From Propionibacteriaceae bacterium (GTDB lineage Bacteria; Actinomycetota; Actinomycetes; Propionibacteriales; Propionibacteriaceae), in contig JAPUEL010000076.1 in assembly GCA_027492545.1 (NCBI GenBank), positions 1-64,000 of the forward strand: a stretch of 64,000 bases of DNA, read 5' to 3'. The notes beneath the pieces are model-generated. The model ran no database searches. It was not told the origin of the DNA and saw only the letters and a program-made list of their open reading frames with translations. Below are positions 18,808 to 27,271 of this stretch, piece after piece (the stretch's first letter is position 1; each line of letters begins with the position of its first letter). The translations under genes and the position numbers were made by a program.

Positions 18808-19257
18808 CCCGGCCGGCGACGGCTCCCCTGACGCGGCGATGTGGGCCAGCGCGAGGTCGTAGCCGCCCACGCCGCAGCCGATGATGATGCCCGCGGCCTT
18901 GGCCGACAGCACGCTGTGCTGCCGGAACTCCTCGCGGCCGTGCACGTTCGAGATGTGCACCTCCACATAGGCCGGCACGAGCGCGGCCGCGTCCGCGACG
19001 GCGTACGAGTAGTGCGTCCAGGCGCCCGCGTTGATCACGACGGCGGCACCCGCGTCCGCCGCCTCGTGCAGCCACCCCACCATCTCGCCCTCGTGGTCCG
19101 TCTGCCGCACCTCGACGTCCAGGCCCATTCCCAGCCCGGTCCCGACGAGGTGCTCGGCCAACTGGGCGTGCGTGGTGGCGCCGTAGACCTCCGGCTGCCG
19201 GGTGCCGAGCCGGCCGAGGTTGGGGCCGTTGAGGACGAAGACCTTGCGCACGGCCAC
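18805..19257 (-). CDS. aroQ: 3-dehydroquinate dehydratase, type II
   Basis: The enzyme converts 3-dehydroquinate to 3-dehydroshikimate in the shikimate pathway. The 150-residue length from GTG 19257 fits type II enzymes. [18 protein letters not shown] contains the catalytic arginine and tyrosine; [12 protein letters not shown] and [18 protein letters not shown] supply the asparagine and histidine of the active site. The GTG overlaps the last base of the upstream TAG (TAGTG). GTG 19251 is an alternative start. No other shikimate genes lie nearby. Confidence 0.93.
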   Translation of the reverse strand: MAVRKVFVLNGPNLGRLGTRQPEVYGATTHAQLAEHLVGTGLGMGLDVEVRQTDHEGEMVGWLHEAADAGAAVVINAGAWTHYSYAVADAAALVPAYVEVHISNVHGREEFRQHSVLSAKAAGIIIGCGVGGYDLALAHIAASGEPSPAG

Positions 19258-20276
19258 TACTCTGCCAGCCCGATCTCGAGATAGGCGGCGCCGTAGAGGC
19301 CCCGCTGGAGCAGCGTCACGTAGCGCTCGACGTCGCTGAGGGCCAGATCGGCGTCGCCGGAGGAGATCCGCGCCACTCGCACCCCGACGCTCTCCGCCCG
19401 TCTCGCCAGCCGGTCCGCGACGTCGCTCAGCCGGTCGGTGAGCTTGTCGTCGTCGAGCAGCAGGAGGCACGGCTGGACCTCGGCGATGCCGTCGACGGGG
19501 TCGGCGAACGGGTCGCGGGGTTTGACGGCGCACAGCAGGGTGTCGAGCTCCGCCGCATCCGCCGCCAACGCGGGCCGGCCGCAGGCCCGCCGGACGGCCT
19601 CCGCGATCCGGCGCGAGGCCCGGCCGGCCAGCACGGTGCCGCCCCAGATCAGGGGAAGCGTGTCCGCCAGGCACAGGGCGAGTTCCTTGCCGGGGTTGTC
19701 CGACAGGTCCCGGCCCGGGGCACAGGCTTCGGCCACGAGGTCCGCGGCGTCCGCGACGTGCGCGGTGTGCACCTCCGGCCCCAGGCCGAGGTCACCCAGC
19801 AACGAGAGGACGGCCACCGCCGCGGACAGCGGATCCGCCTCGACGGCGGGGATCAGGGTGGTGGCCGGCGAGGCGGTGAGGCGCGCGAGCCGCGACCCGG
19901 CCGGGGCGGCCACGATCATCGTCGCCCCGCGGCGCATGGCCTCGACGGCGCACTGCAGCACCCACTCGGGGGTGTCGTCGTCCCCCAGGACGACGGCGAG
20001 GTCCAGCGGGCCCACCCAGGCGGGGAGCCCGGGGCCCGGCCAGGCCATGAACGGGACCGGGCACGTCCCCTCGAGCACGGCGCGGATCAGCCGTGCCTCG
20101 GCGCCCAGCGCCAGGATCCCCCTGGGGCGGTCGGCGCGCTCCAGGTGGCCCACCGGCTCCGAGAGTGCGGCGCGCCGGATCCGGGCCCCCGTCGAGGCCA
20201 GCCGGCGCAGGCCCTCGTGGGCGTCGAGTTCCGGGTTCTCGAGACGCCCGTCGTCGAACTGCAGCTGCCCGTTCAC
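19257..20276 (-). CDS. TobH-like SIS domain phosphosugar protein
   Basis: The 339-residue protein occupies the place of M. tuberculosis Rv3256c (TobH) between manB and downstream genes. It resembles the bifunctional phosphoglucose/phosphomannose isomerase group: two SIS-like halves, with [19 protein letters not shown] in the first and [20 protein letters not shown] in the second, and an acidic C-terminus. Clear catalytic isomerase residues cannot be identified, so enzyme activity is uncertain. The start is GTG 20276, overlapping the Trm112-like stop as GTGA; an upstream in-frame extension lies inside that gene. Confidence 0.65.
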   Translation of the reverse strand: MNGQLQFDDGRLENPELDAHEGLRRLASTGARIRRAALSEPVGHLERADRPRGILALGAEARLIRAVLEGTCPVPFMAWPGPGLPAWVGPLDLAVVLGDDDTPEWVLQCAVEAMRRGATMIVAAPAGSRLARLTASPATTLIPAVEADPLSAAVAVLSLLGDLGLGPEVHTAHVADAADLVAEACAPGRDLSDNPGKELALCLADTLPLIWGGTVLAGRASRRIAEAVRRACGRPALAADAAELDTLLCAVKPRDPFADPVDGIAEVQPCLLLLDDDKLTDRLSDVADRLARRAESVGVRVARISSGDADLALSDVERYVTLLQRGLYGAAYLEIGLAE

Positions 20277-20467
20277 AACGTGCTGCGCGCCTGGTCGATC
20301 AGGAGCACGGGGATGTTGTCCCGCACCGGGTACGCCAGGCCGCAGGCCCGGTTGGTGCACACGAGCTCGTGCGCGTCGTAGTCCACCGCGAACTTGGCGT
20401 GGCACGCGGGGCACGCCGCCACCGCCATGAGCTCGGGCGAGAGCTCCATCGTCTTGTCTGCCATCAT
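20273..20467 (-). CDS. Trm112-like zinc-ribbon protein
   Basis: The 64-residue protein has the Trm112/YcaR pattern: CPAC at about 19-22, CTNRACG at about 37-43 and the C-terminal strand YPVRDNIPVLLIDQA. In eukaryotes Trm112 activates methyltransferases; bacterial members are often of unknown role and commonly sit beside envelope genes. GGAGGT seven bases before ATG 20467 is a good Shine-Dalgarno site. The next codon is also ATG. It overlaps the TobH-like gene by four bases. Confidence 0.88.
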   Translation of the reverse strand: MMADKTMELSPELMAVAACPACHAKFAVDYDAHELVCTNRACGLAYPVRDNIPVLLIDQARSTL

Positions 20468-20496
20468 CGTCTGACCTCCACGAGTCGTCGCTTGGT

Positions 20497-20528
20497 GAAA
20501 AATCTACCCGGCCCGGACGAGGCCGAGC
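20497..20528 (-). terminator. Possible intrinsic terminator at the manB 3' end
   Basis: On the minus strand GCTCGGCC (20528-20521) can pair with GGCCGGGT (20513-20506) across a seven-base loop, using two G-T pairs, and is followed after three bases by TTTTT (20502-20498). A run of five T is rare in this GC-rich window. The right arm overlaps the manB stop codon TAG (20504-20506). TAGATT at 20501-20506 could also be a -10 box for the Trm112-like gene, so the two readings compete. Confidence 0.4.
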
Positions 20529-21853
20529 ACCTCATCGCGCAGGGCGCGCATGGTGTCGGCATCGCGGGCCTCGACGTTGAGCCGCAGCAGGGGCTCAGTG
20601 TTGCTCGAGCGCAGGTTGACCCACCATCCGGCGTCCCGGTTCCTGACGGTGAGCCCATCGACCCGGTCCGCCTCACCGCGACCCTCGAACGCGGCCGCCA
20701 CACGGTCCATGTGCCCCGCGGCGTCCTCGACGGTGGAGTTCAGCTCGCCGGAGCGGTGGTAGCCGTCGTAGACGGCGGCCAGCTCGGACAGCGGCCGATC
20801 GGCCTGCCGCACCAGCTCGATCACGTGCAGCGCGGCGAGCATGCCCGTGTCCGCGGACCAGAAGTCGCGGAAGTAGTAGTGGGCGGAGTGTTCGCCGCCG
20901 AACACGGCACCGGTCCGGGCCATGAGGGCCTTGACGTAGGTGTGCCCGACGGTGGACTGCTCGACGCGCCCACCGTGGCGTTCGACCGCCTCGCCGACGC
21001 ACCACGACGTGATGGTGTTGGTCACGATGGTGGAGCCCGGGTGCTTGGCCAGCTCCGCGACGGCGATCATCGCGGTGACCACCGAGGGGTCCACCACGCC
21101 GCCGCGCTCGTCGACGATGAAGCAGCGGTCCGCGTCGCCGTCGAAGACGAGGCCCAGGTCCGCGCCGTGCGTGAGGACGGCCTGCTGCGCGTCGACGAGG
21201 TTCTCGGGCTCCAGCGGGTTGGCGGGGTGGTTGGGGAAGGTGCCGTCCAGGTCCAGGTAGAGCCCCACGACGTCCAACCCGCGCCCTGCCAGCGCGGTGA
21301 GGGCGGTGTGGCCGGCCATGCCGTTGCCCGCGTCGACGACGACGGTGAGGCCACGCTCCCCCGTCGGAGGCACCAGATCGGACAGCTTGTCGGCGTAGGC
21401 CTCGAGCGCGTCGAGCTCGCGGTAGCCGCCGGTGGGCTCGGCGCCGAGGGTGATGGTGGCGGCGATGTCGCGCAGCCGTGCCATGAAGTCCGCGGGCACC
21501 GGCCGGGCGTCGGCCAGGCAGAACTTGACGCCGTTGTACGAGGCCGGGTTGTGGCTGGCCGTGAACTGCACCCCCGGCAGGCCCAGCCAACCTGACGCGA
21601 ACCACAGCTGGTCGGTGGAGCTCAGGCCGATGTCGACCACCGAGGCCCCGGCGCGGCGGGCCCCGTCGGCGAAGGCCAGCGACAGCTCCCGCCCGAGAAC
21701 GCGCATGTCGCGGCCCAGAACGAACTCGCCCGGCCCGAGCAGCTCCACGAACGCGGCACCGAGGGCCCGGGCCCCATCCGCATCCCACTCGGGGTGGTCT
21801 CCGACGACGATGCCGCGGATGTCGTTGGCCTTGAAGATCTGGGGGGCTAGCAC
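20504..21853 (-). CDS. manB: Phosphomannomutase (alpha-D-phosphohexomutase family)
   Basis: The 449-residue enzyme should convert mannose 6-phosphate to mannose 1-phosphate, the substrate of ManC encoded 5.4 kb away. The phosphoserine is S100 in TASHNPASYNG; metal ligands are in DGDADR at 238-243; GGEHSAHYYF near 318 is the sugar-binding loop and SNTEPLLRLN near 427 the phosphate-binding loop. The start is GTG 21853 (VLAPQIFKANDIRG), with TACGCT six bases upstream. M. tuberculosis has manB in the same position beside Rv3258c and whiB2. Confidence 0.92.
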   Translation of the reverse strand: MLAPQIFKANDIRGIVVGDHPEWDADGARALGAAFVELLGPGEFVLGRDMRVLGRELSLAFADGARRAGASVVDIGLSSTDQLWFASGWLGLPGVQFTASHNPASYNGVKFCLADARPVPADFMARLRDIAATITLGAEPTGGYRELDALEAYADKLSDLVPPTGERGLTVVVDAGNGMAGHTALTALAGRGLDVVGLYLDLDGTFPNHPANPLEPENLVDAQQAVLTHGADLGLVFDGDADRCFIVDERGGVVDPSVVTAMIAVAELAKHPGSTIVTNTITSWCVGEAVERHGGRVEQSTVGHTYVKALMARTGAVFGGEHSAHYYFRDFWSADTGMLAALHVIELVRQADRPLSELAAVYDGYHRSGELNSTVEDAAGHMDRVAAAFEGRGEADRVDGLTVRNRDAGWWVNLRSSNTEPLLRLNVEARDADTMRALRDEVLGLVRAG

Positions 21854-21859
21854 CGGCCC

Positions 21860-21865
21860 AGCGTA
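21860..21865 (-). promoter_or_regulatory. Leaderless -10 box of manB
   Basis: TACGCT on the minus strand ends six bases before the manB GTG start. No Shine-Dalgarno sequence is present. Confidence 0.5.
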
Positions 21866-21884
21866 TCGCCTGCGCCGGAGTGGC

Positions 21885-22250
21885 TCAGTCGATCGTCGGC
21901 ACGAGGCGGAGGTGGCCGCCGCGGCCATGCTCCTCGTTCGGCACGGGGCGCCGGACCGGCTCGGGCGACGGGTCGTCGTGGCGCAGCCCGATGGCTCGCA
22001 CGGCATCCGCGAGCGCCATCAGGTCGTCCTGGGGCACCACCGGTGTGGGCACCCGGCCGTCGAGCGGGAGGCGGATGACCTCCCATCCCTTCGGCACGCT
22101 GGTGCGCTCCGCGTGCACGGAGCACAGGTCGTAGGAGCCGGGTTCGGCCGCCAACGCGAGGGGGCCGAGGACGGCGGTCGAGTCGGCGTAGACGTAGGTC
22201 AGCGTGGCGACGGCCGGGGCCACGCACGCGGTACGGGAGCATCTGCGCAC
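21885..22250 (-). CDS. DUF3499 family protein
   Basis: The 121-residue protein matches DUF3499, the Rv3258c-type family that always neighbours manB and whiB2. Two cysteine pairs, C4 and C9 (RRCSRTACVAPAVATLTYVY) and a later YDLCSVHAER with cysteine and histidine, could bind zinc. PKGWEVIRLPLD is the other conserved stretch; the last 35 residues are charged and variable. The start GTG 22250 has TACCGT six bases upstream. It is divergent from the metallopeptidase-like gene. The function is unknown. Confidence 0.85.
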   Translation of the reverse strand: MRRCSRTACVAPAVATLTYVYADSTAVLGPLALAAEPGSYDLCSVHAERTSVPKGWEVIRLPLDGRVPTPVVPQDDLMALADAVRAIGLRHDDPSPEPVRRPVPNEEHGRGGHLRLVPTID

Positions 22251-22256
22251 GGGCCG

Positions 22257-22281
22257 ACGGTACCCGAGGTTGGACTAGGGT
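22257..22281. promoter_or_regulatory. Bidirectional leaderless promoter, DUF3499 / metallopeptidase-like gene
   Basis: Minus-strand TACCGT (22257-22262) is six bases before GTG 22250. Plus-strand TAGGGT (22276-22281) is six bases before ATG 22288. The intergenic region is 37 bases. Confidence 0.6.
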
Positions 22282-22287
22282 TGCGGC

Positions 22288-22722
22288 ATGCCACGCAGAC
22301 GAGACCGGCACGGGCGCGGGATCCGCGGCCCGCTGGCCGCCCCCAACCAGTGGACCGGGCGTCCGGTGCCCCTGCACCGGCCCTCGCGCGTGGACTTCTT
22401 CAATGACTGTGTGACCTCTGCCATGGCCGACATCGCCGCCGTCGCGCCCGATGCGCTCAACGGGGTGATCGTGGGCGTGGAGGACGTGCCGCACCTGAAC
22501 GTGGCCTGGTCCGGGGACAGGGTGCCCCTCTCCGCCGCGCTGGAACCGGGCCGCGGCCGGACGGCGCAGATCGTGATCTTCGAGCGGCCGCTGGAGCACC
22601 GCGCGTCGTCCCGGAGCCAGCTCCGCCGCCTGGTGCACCGCACCATCGTCGAGCAGCTGTCCACCCTGACGGGCCGGAGCATCGACGAGCTGATGGGCGG
22701 CGACTGGGACGACGAGGACTGA
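22288..22722 (+). CDS. Metallopeptidase-like (zincin fold) protein, Rv3259 type
   Basis: The 144-residue protein belongs to the small metallopeptidase-like family found beside DUF3499. The first 35 residues are basic. The core has FFNDCVTSAMADIAAVAPDA and the strand QIVIFERPLEHRA; the helix that carries HExxH in relatives here reads LVHRTIVEQLSTLTG, so the glutamate after the first histidine is replaced and the second histidine is absent. Peptidase activity is therefore doubtful. The C-terminus is acidic (GGDWDDED). It converges on the DUF5719 gene. Confidence 0.7.
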   Translation: MPRRRDRHGRGIRGPLAAPNQWTGRPVPLHRPSRVDFFNDCVTSAMADIAAVAPDALNGVIVGVEDVPHLNVAWSGDRVPLSAALEPGRGRTAQIVIFERPLEHRASSRSQLRRLVHRTIVEQLSTLTGRSIDELMGGDWDDED

Positions 22723-22732
22723 CCCCTCCAGC

Positions 22733-23989
22733 TCAGCGGAGGCCGGGCTGCAGTTCCGCGGGCAGCGTCTGCGTCGGGGCGTCGGCCGCCGGCCCGAGCG
22801 GCACCACGACGGTGCCCGCTGGACCCACGGTGGAGGCCCCCGCGATCAGCTCGCCGTCCGCGGTCACCGAGACCACGACCGGGTCCCCGGCCGGGACGGC
22901 CACAGCCGCCGTGTGGCCGGGCTCGACGGTGACCTGCTGCGTGGCGGCGGTGCCGCCGATCGGCGTGAGGGTGACCTCGGCGGCCACCGCGTCCGAGCGG
23001 GAGGGGTTGCTGAGGTGGAGCGTGCCGGAGCCGGGGACCAGCCCCGCCAGGTCCGCCCCCAGCTGTCCGGCCACCACGGTGGCCGGTGAGCCGGCCCCGC
23101 CGGTGACCAGCGCTGCGCCGACCGCCTCGGGGGCGGTGACGCGCACCGCCGTCGCCTCACCGGCCAGCGGGGCCGTGAGATCCACCGTGATGGTGGTCAT
23201 CGCCGGGATGGACAGCGACTCCGCGACGGCCGGCACGTAGGGCCCTGCCGGGCCCAAACCCTCGAGCGCGATGTCGACGCGGTCCTCGTGGGGGTTGGTC
23301 ACCAGAAGCCGGGTGGCGGTGGCGCCGGCCGGGGCGCCTGCCAGCAGATGCTCGGTGGCCACGGTCGTCATGGGCGAGACGAGCGCGGGGCGCCCCTCGA
23401 CGCCGGTGGCCATCACCGCGACCCTCCCCTGGCTCGCGTCGAAGACGACGCCGAGCGGGCCGGCGGGCGAGAGGACCGACAGCGCCACCCTGCGGCTGAC
23501 GCCGGGCGCGAGTGCGATGCCGCGCGCGCCCACCGCGGCAACCTCCCCCTCCGGGCCGAGCAGCGTCAGGTCGACCGCGGCCTCCGTCGGATCGGTGTTG
23601 ACCAGCAGCAGCTCCACCGTGGAGGGATCTGGGACGAGAACGATGCCGGAGGTGGCGGGGGTGCCGCACGGGGCGTAGGCGGGTTGGGGCTGGGCCAGCA
23701 GCACCCCTCCCGAAATCCGGCTCTCCGCCCTGAGCTCGGCCGGCCCCGTCAACGGATCCGCCGCGGGTGCGACGACGCTGCGCTCGGCGCCGTCGAAGCC
23801 GGTGACGGCGACCTCCCCGGAGCCGCCGATCAGCGCCGTGCCGGCCACGGCGCAGGTCAGGCTGGTGCTGCGGGGCAGCTCGATGACCTCCGAAGCAGGC
23901 TTCCGGAGTGGGCTGATCAGCGCGAGCCCGACCGCCACGGCGACCACGAGCACCAACGCCCCCAGCGACAACGCCGCCCTGCGGATCAT
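22733..23989 (-). CDS. DUF5719 family membrane-anchored protein
   Basis: The 418-residue protein has a short basic start, one membrane helix at about 5-27 and a large beta-rich, alanine-, valine- and glycine-rich outer region resembling tandem immunoglobulin-like repeats (for example VELLLVNTDPTEAAVDLTLL and TRLLVTNPHEDRVDIALEGL). This matches DUF5719, a family usually encoded with a large glycosyltransferase near whiB. The start ATG 23989 overlaps the glycosyltransferase stop as ATGA, so both are translated together. It probably sits on the outer face of the membrane. Its role is unknown. Confidence 0.75.
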   Translation of the reverse strand: MIRRAALSLGALVLVVAVAVGLALISPLRKPASEVIELPRSTSLTCAVAGTALIGGSGEVAVTGFDGAERSVVAPAADPLTGPAELRAESRISGGVLLAQPQPAYAPCGTPATSGIVLVPDPSTVELLLVNTDPTEAAVDLTLLGPEGEVAAVGARGIALAPGVSRRVALSVLSPAGPLGVVFDASQGRVAVMATGVEGRPALVSPMTTVATEHLLAGAPAGATATRLLVTNPHEDRVDIALEGLGPAGPYVPAVAESLSIPAMTTITVDLTAPLAGEATAVRVTAPEAVGAALVTGGAGSPATVVAGQLGADLAGLVPGSGTLHLSNPSRSDAVAAEVTLTPIGGTAATQQVTVEPGHTAAVAVPAGDPVVVSVTADGELIAGASTVGPAGTVVVPLGPAADAPTQTLPAELQPGLR

Positions 23990-26937
23990 TCCTGCCCCCT
24001 TCGCGCGACGCTGGCGCCACCCAGCGTGGGGGCGGCCAGGATGGCCAACACGACCATGACGACGAGGTGGACCGCGAATCTCCAGGGATGCGGCTCGGGC
24101 CGCACCACCACGTCGCCGCCGTCGGCGCCGAGCCGGAAGGTGAGCCGCTCTGTGCCCTCTACCCGGGTCAGGGCGCGGCCGTCCACGGAGGCCTCCCACC
24201 CCGCGTCGGCGGGCTCGGCGACCACGAGGACCCGGTCCGGGCCGCCGGGCTCGACGGTGCCCCGCAGCAGCGGCTCGGCGGTGTCGCCGTCGACGACCTG
24301 CGTGCGCGACACCAGCCCCACCACGGTCCACACCACGGTCGTCGCGTCGGCGGCGGCACTGGTGAGGCCGGCCGCGTTGTCCAGGGCCGCCCTCGTCTCC
24401 GGGCCGAAGCCGCGCAGCCACACGTGCGAGACGCCGAGGCCGGTGAGCTGCTCCGCGACATCGTCGGGCACGGCAGCGGTGGAGAAGGCCTGGACCAGGG
24501 CGAGGAACTCTGCGGAGAAGTCCCCCACGGGATTGCGCTCGCCGGTGCCCCACTGGGGCTGCCGTGCGTCCACCACGTTCCAGGCGAGCACCCCGTCGGC
24601 GGTCCGCTCGATCATCAGGGCGCGCGCGTCGCGCGGCGAGTCCAGCACATCGCGCACGTAGCCGGGGAGGGCGGATGCGCGGTCAGCGACCGGACCGTTG
24701 AAGCCCACGACGGCCCACACCCCGGCTGCCAGGAGCCCGCTGAGGCCGAGCGCCAGCGCCGACCGGGACACCGACGAGCCCGCGCGCTCCACCGCCACCA
24801 CGGGGGCCAGGAGGGCGGCCACCACCAGCAGCGCCCAGGGCGACAGCAGCACCCGCGCGGTGCCGCCGTCGACCGTGACCACGAGCCGCGACAGCAGGGT
24901 CCCGATGATGAGCGGGGCCGCGACGCCCACCACCGACCACCGCCACGCCGGCCCGGTCAGGCGGGCCATGGCCGCGACGGCGACCAGCGCCAGCACGGCG
25001 AAGAATGCGACGTTGGCCCACACGGGTAGGCCCGAGGGCAGGATGCGCCCCACCACCAGCGCGAACGAGGCCGGCGGGAAGTCCGGCCAGGCGAGGGGGT
25101 CGATCCCGGTCAGCAGCCTCCCCGGGTGGGACAGCAGCACCCCGAGCCAGGGCGCCAGGAACAGCCACGCGGGGGCCACGCCGACAGCCGCGTCGACCAC
25201 GCGCCCGTGGTCACGCGCCGCCCACACCACGGCGGCGATCGTGACCGCCGGCAGCAGCACCGGCCACACGAGGGAGGCGATGATCAGCCAGAACGCAGCA
25301 CCGGCGGGGGCGCGGAGCCGTTCGGCGCCCGCGGTGTCGTTGCGGACCACGGCATGCACGGATCGGGCGAGGAGCGGGCCGACGACGGCGAGCACCATGC
25401 CGCTGACGTCGCCGGCGGTGACGAGCCCCAGGAGGATGGTCGCGCCGGCCCAGCCGGCGGCAACGGCGGCCGCGGGTGCCGGGGCGACCCCGAGGCGCCG
25501 CACCAGGGCGAGCGCGGACAGACCGGCCAGCGCCGGCGTGGCGAGCAGGGCGAGGAACGCGAACCACCCGGGGCTCCCGAGCCCTCCCAACGAGGCGACG
25601 GCGGCCACCCCCATCCAGGGCGCCGCGCCGGCCAGGTACGCCTCCCACACGGCGCCGATGGTGGCGGGCGCCGGCAGGAGCCCGCCACCGGAGACCGGAC
25701 CGAGGCCGAGCAGGGTGCGCCCTGCGGCCGCGGCGGCCACGGCCAGCACCACCAGGAGCACGGCGACGGGCGAGAGCACTCTGCGGCGGACCGCCCCGCC
25801 GGCGAAGTCGTCGCCGGTGAGATCGTCGATGGTGGTGTCTGCCTCGCGCAGGTCCCGGAAGCGCTCCGCCACCCCCGACCCGAGCTTGTCGACGGCGTGG
25901 CGCAGCGGCCAGAAGCGGTTGGGCAGCAGTTCGGCGGGAGTGTGGTCCTCGTCGGGCATCCGGGCCGCGAGCGCGGCCGTGGCCTCAGGCGTGCGCAGGT
26001 AGCCGCGCATCGCCGAGATCTCGGCCCCGGCGTGCCCGGGCGACTTCGCCAGCAGGAAGCCGAGCGCCCGCACCAGCGAGGCCAGCACGAGGCCCGCCCT
26101 GGAGGCGCCGCGGGAGCCCGCGACCCTGAGCGCCGCCAGGCGGTCGTCCTCGTGCGGGTGCCGCGGGGAGGGACGCTCGCCCGTGCGCCCGGCACGGCGG
26201 TGGGTCAGTGCCGCCGCAGGCCAGGTGAGCACGCGGTAGCCGACGGCGTTGGCCCGCCAGCCCAGGTCCACCCCGTCGCGGTGCCGCTCCACCTCCGGGG
26301 CCAGGCCGCCGATCTCGCGCCATGCGTCGCCGCGCACCAGCAGGCCTGCGGTCGAGCCGCCCAGCACGTCGCGGGACTCGGTCTGCTGCTGATCGACGTC
26401 CCCCTCCTCCACCATCGGCACGCGCAGACCGCCGGGCGTGATGGCCTGGCCCACCTCGGAGAGGGTCTCGGGGTAGTTGCGGCGCTTCGGCTCGAGCAGC
26501 TTCGGCACCACGACGTCGGCCTGGCGGGCTCCCTCCAGGAGGTGGGCGAGGGTGTCGCGGCGGGGCGAGGAGTCGTCGTGCAGCAGCCAGATCCACTCCG
26601 GCTCGGTGGCCCCCAGCCCGAGCGCCACCGCGCCGCCGAACGTGGTGCCCTCTCCGCCGTCGATGAACTCGTCGAGGACACCCTCGGACGTCGCTCGCAG
26701 CAACAGGTCCCTGGAGCCGTCCGCCGAGGCCGTGTCCACGGCCACGAGTCGCCCGGGGCGAGGCTCAAGGCCGGCGAGGGCGAGCAGTTGGCGGGGCAGC
26801 CACTCCTCCGCGTCGTGGACCACCATGACGGCGGTGACGGCGGAAGGATCGATGGGTGGGGCCTCACCGGCCGGGTCCTCGTTGTCGATCCAGGACCAGA
26901 GGTCCTCCAGGCGTCCGTGCTGCGGTTCCTCGGTCAA
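23986..26937 (-). CDS. Large membrane glycosyltransferase, family 2 (whiB-linked)
   Basis: The 983-residue protein has an N-terminal GT-A domain at about 30-270: TAVMVVHDAEEWLP opens the fold, LHDDSSPRRDTL holds an acidic metal-binding motif and RDGVDLGWRANAVGYRV matches the acceptor-side region. About a dozen membrane helices fill residues 370-800, and a soluble domain precedes a final helix near 950. Only TTG 26937 can start the frame, because the whiB stop TAG lies seven codons upstream in frame; GGAGG is ten bases before TTG. The layout suggests transfer of a sugar to a lipid-linked or outer acceptor. It shares the operon of whiB and DUF5719. Confidence 0.8.
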   Translation of the reverse strand: MTEEPQHGRLEDLWSWIDNEDPAGEAPPIDPSAVTAVMVVHDAEEWLPRQLLALAGLEPRPGRLVAVDTASADGSRDLLLRATSEGVLDEFIDGGEGTTFGGAVALGLGATEPEWIWLLHDDSSPRRDTLAHLLEGARQADVVVPKLLEPKRRNYPETLSEVGQAITPGGLRVPMVEEGDVDQQQTESRDVLGGSTAGLLVRGDAWREIGGLAPEVERHRDGVDLGWRANAVGYRVLTWPAAALTHRRAGRTGERPSPRHPHEDDRLAALRVAGSRGASRAGLVLASLVRALGFLLAKSPGHAGAEISAMRGYLRTPEATAALAARMPDEDHTPAELLPNRFWPLRHAVDKLGSGVAERFRDLREADTTIDDLTGDDFAGGAVRRRVLSPVAVLLVVLAVAAAAAGRTLLGLGPVSGGGLLPAPATIGAVWEAYLAGAAPWMGVAAVASLGGLGSPGWFAFLALLATPALAGLSALALVRRLGVAPAPAAAVAAGWAGATILLGLVTAGDVSGMVLAVVGPLLARSVHAVVRNDTAGAERLRAPAGAAFWLIIASLVWPVLLPAVTIAAVVWAARDHGRVVDAAVGVAPAWLFLAPWLGVLLSHPGRLLTGIDPLAWPDFPPASFALVVGRILPSGLPVWANVAFFAVLALVAVAAMARLTGPAWRWSVVGVAAPLIIGTLLSRLVVTVDGGTARVLLSPWALLVVAALLAPVVAVERAGSSVSRSALALGLSGLLAAGVWAVVGFNGPVADRASALPGYVRDVLDSPRDARALMIERTADGVLAWNVVDARQPQWGTGERNPVGDFSAEFLALVQAFSTAAVPDDVAEQLTGLGVSHVWLRGFGPETRAALDNAAGLTSAAADATTVVWTVVGLVSRTQVVDGDTAEPLLRGTVEPGGPDRVLVVAEPADAGWEASVDGRALTRVEGTERLTFRLGADGGDVVVRPEPHPWRFAVHLVVMVVLAILAAPTLGGASVARRGQE

Positions 26938-26955
26938 GCTGTCCGGACCTCCGAA

Positions 26956-27210
26956 CTAGACGGCAGTGCGCTTCAGCTTACGCCGCTCGCGCTCGGAAAG
27001 GCCGCCCCAGATTCCGAAACGCTCATCGTGACCCAGTGCGTACTCCAGGCACTCGGTGCGGACCGTGCAGTTCTGACACACGCGCTTGGCCTCACGGGTG
27101 GAGCCGCCCTTCTCCGGGAAGAAGGCCTCGGGATCCGTCTGGGCACACAGGGCGTCAGCCTGCCAGGCCAACGCTGCGTCGTCACCGAAGAGGTCGATCG
27201 TCTGATCCAC
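26956..27210 (-). CDS. whiB2: WhiB family iron-sulfur regulator (WhiB2/WhmD type)
   Basis: From GTG 27210 the protein has 84 residues. Four cysteines C22, C45, C48 and C54 bind the iron-sulfur cluster, GIWGG at 67-71 is the family turn, and RRKLKR near the end is the DNA-binding basic patch. I choose this GTG because GAAGGGAG lies six bases upstream and the promoter (27235-27263) places the transcript start near 27228; the earlier GTG 27243 would lie upstream of it. Neighbours manB, DUF3499, the metallopeptidase-like gene and manC match the whiB2 region of M. tuberculosis, where WhiB2 is needed for septation. Confidence 0.9.
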   Translation of the reverse strand: MDQTIDLFGDDAALAWQADALCAQTDPEAFFPEKGGSTREAKRVCQNCTVRTECLEYALGHDERFGIWGGLSERERRKLKRTAV

Positions 27211-27234
27211 TGACGGCTCCCTTCGTTGACTTGA

Positions 27235-27263
27235 ATTACACACGAGTGATTTTGATCGGTCAA
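27235..27263 (-). promoter_or_regulatory. Sigma-70-type promoter of whiB
   Basis: On the minus strand TTGACC (27263-27258) and TGTAAT (27240-27235) are separated by exactly 17 bases. Transcription should start near 27228, leaving a leader of about 18 bases with the Shine-Dalgarno sequence of whiB. It is the clearest two-element promoter in the window. Confidence 0.7.
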
Positions 27264-27271
27264 GCCGATCA
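27253..27271. repeat. Palindrome over the whiB -35 element
   Basis: TGATCGG (27253-27259) and CCGATCA (27265-27271) form a perfect seven-base inverted repeat around five bases. It covers the -35 box of whiB and the last codon and stop of manC. Position and symmetry fit an operator for a dimeric regulator; in RNA it could also fold at the manC 3' end, but no T run follows. Confidence 0.5.

Noticed and set aside
25126-27213. 695-residue plus-strand frame across the giant glycosyltransferase
   Set aside because: It is the antisense of a real gene, dominated by glycine, arginine, histidine and glutamine, with no start signal. Similar long shadow frames (23288-24661, 35517-37070, 48887-50593, 61386-63332) were dropped for the same reason.
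27211-27243. GTG 27243 as whiB start
   Set aside because: It would lie upstream of the predicted transcript start and has no ribosome binding site, while GTG 27210 has GAAGGGAG six bases upstream.
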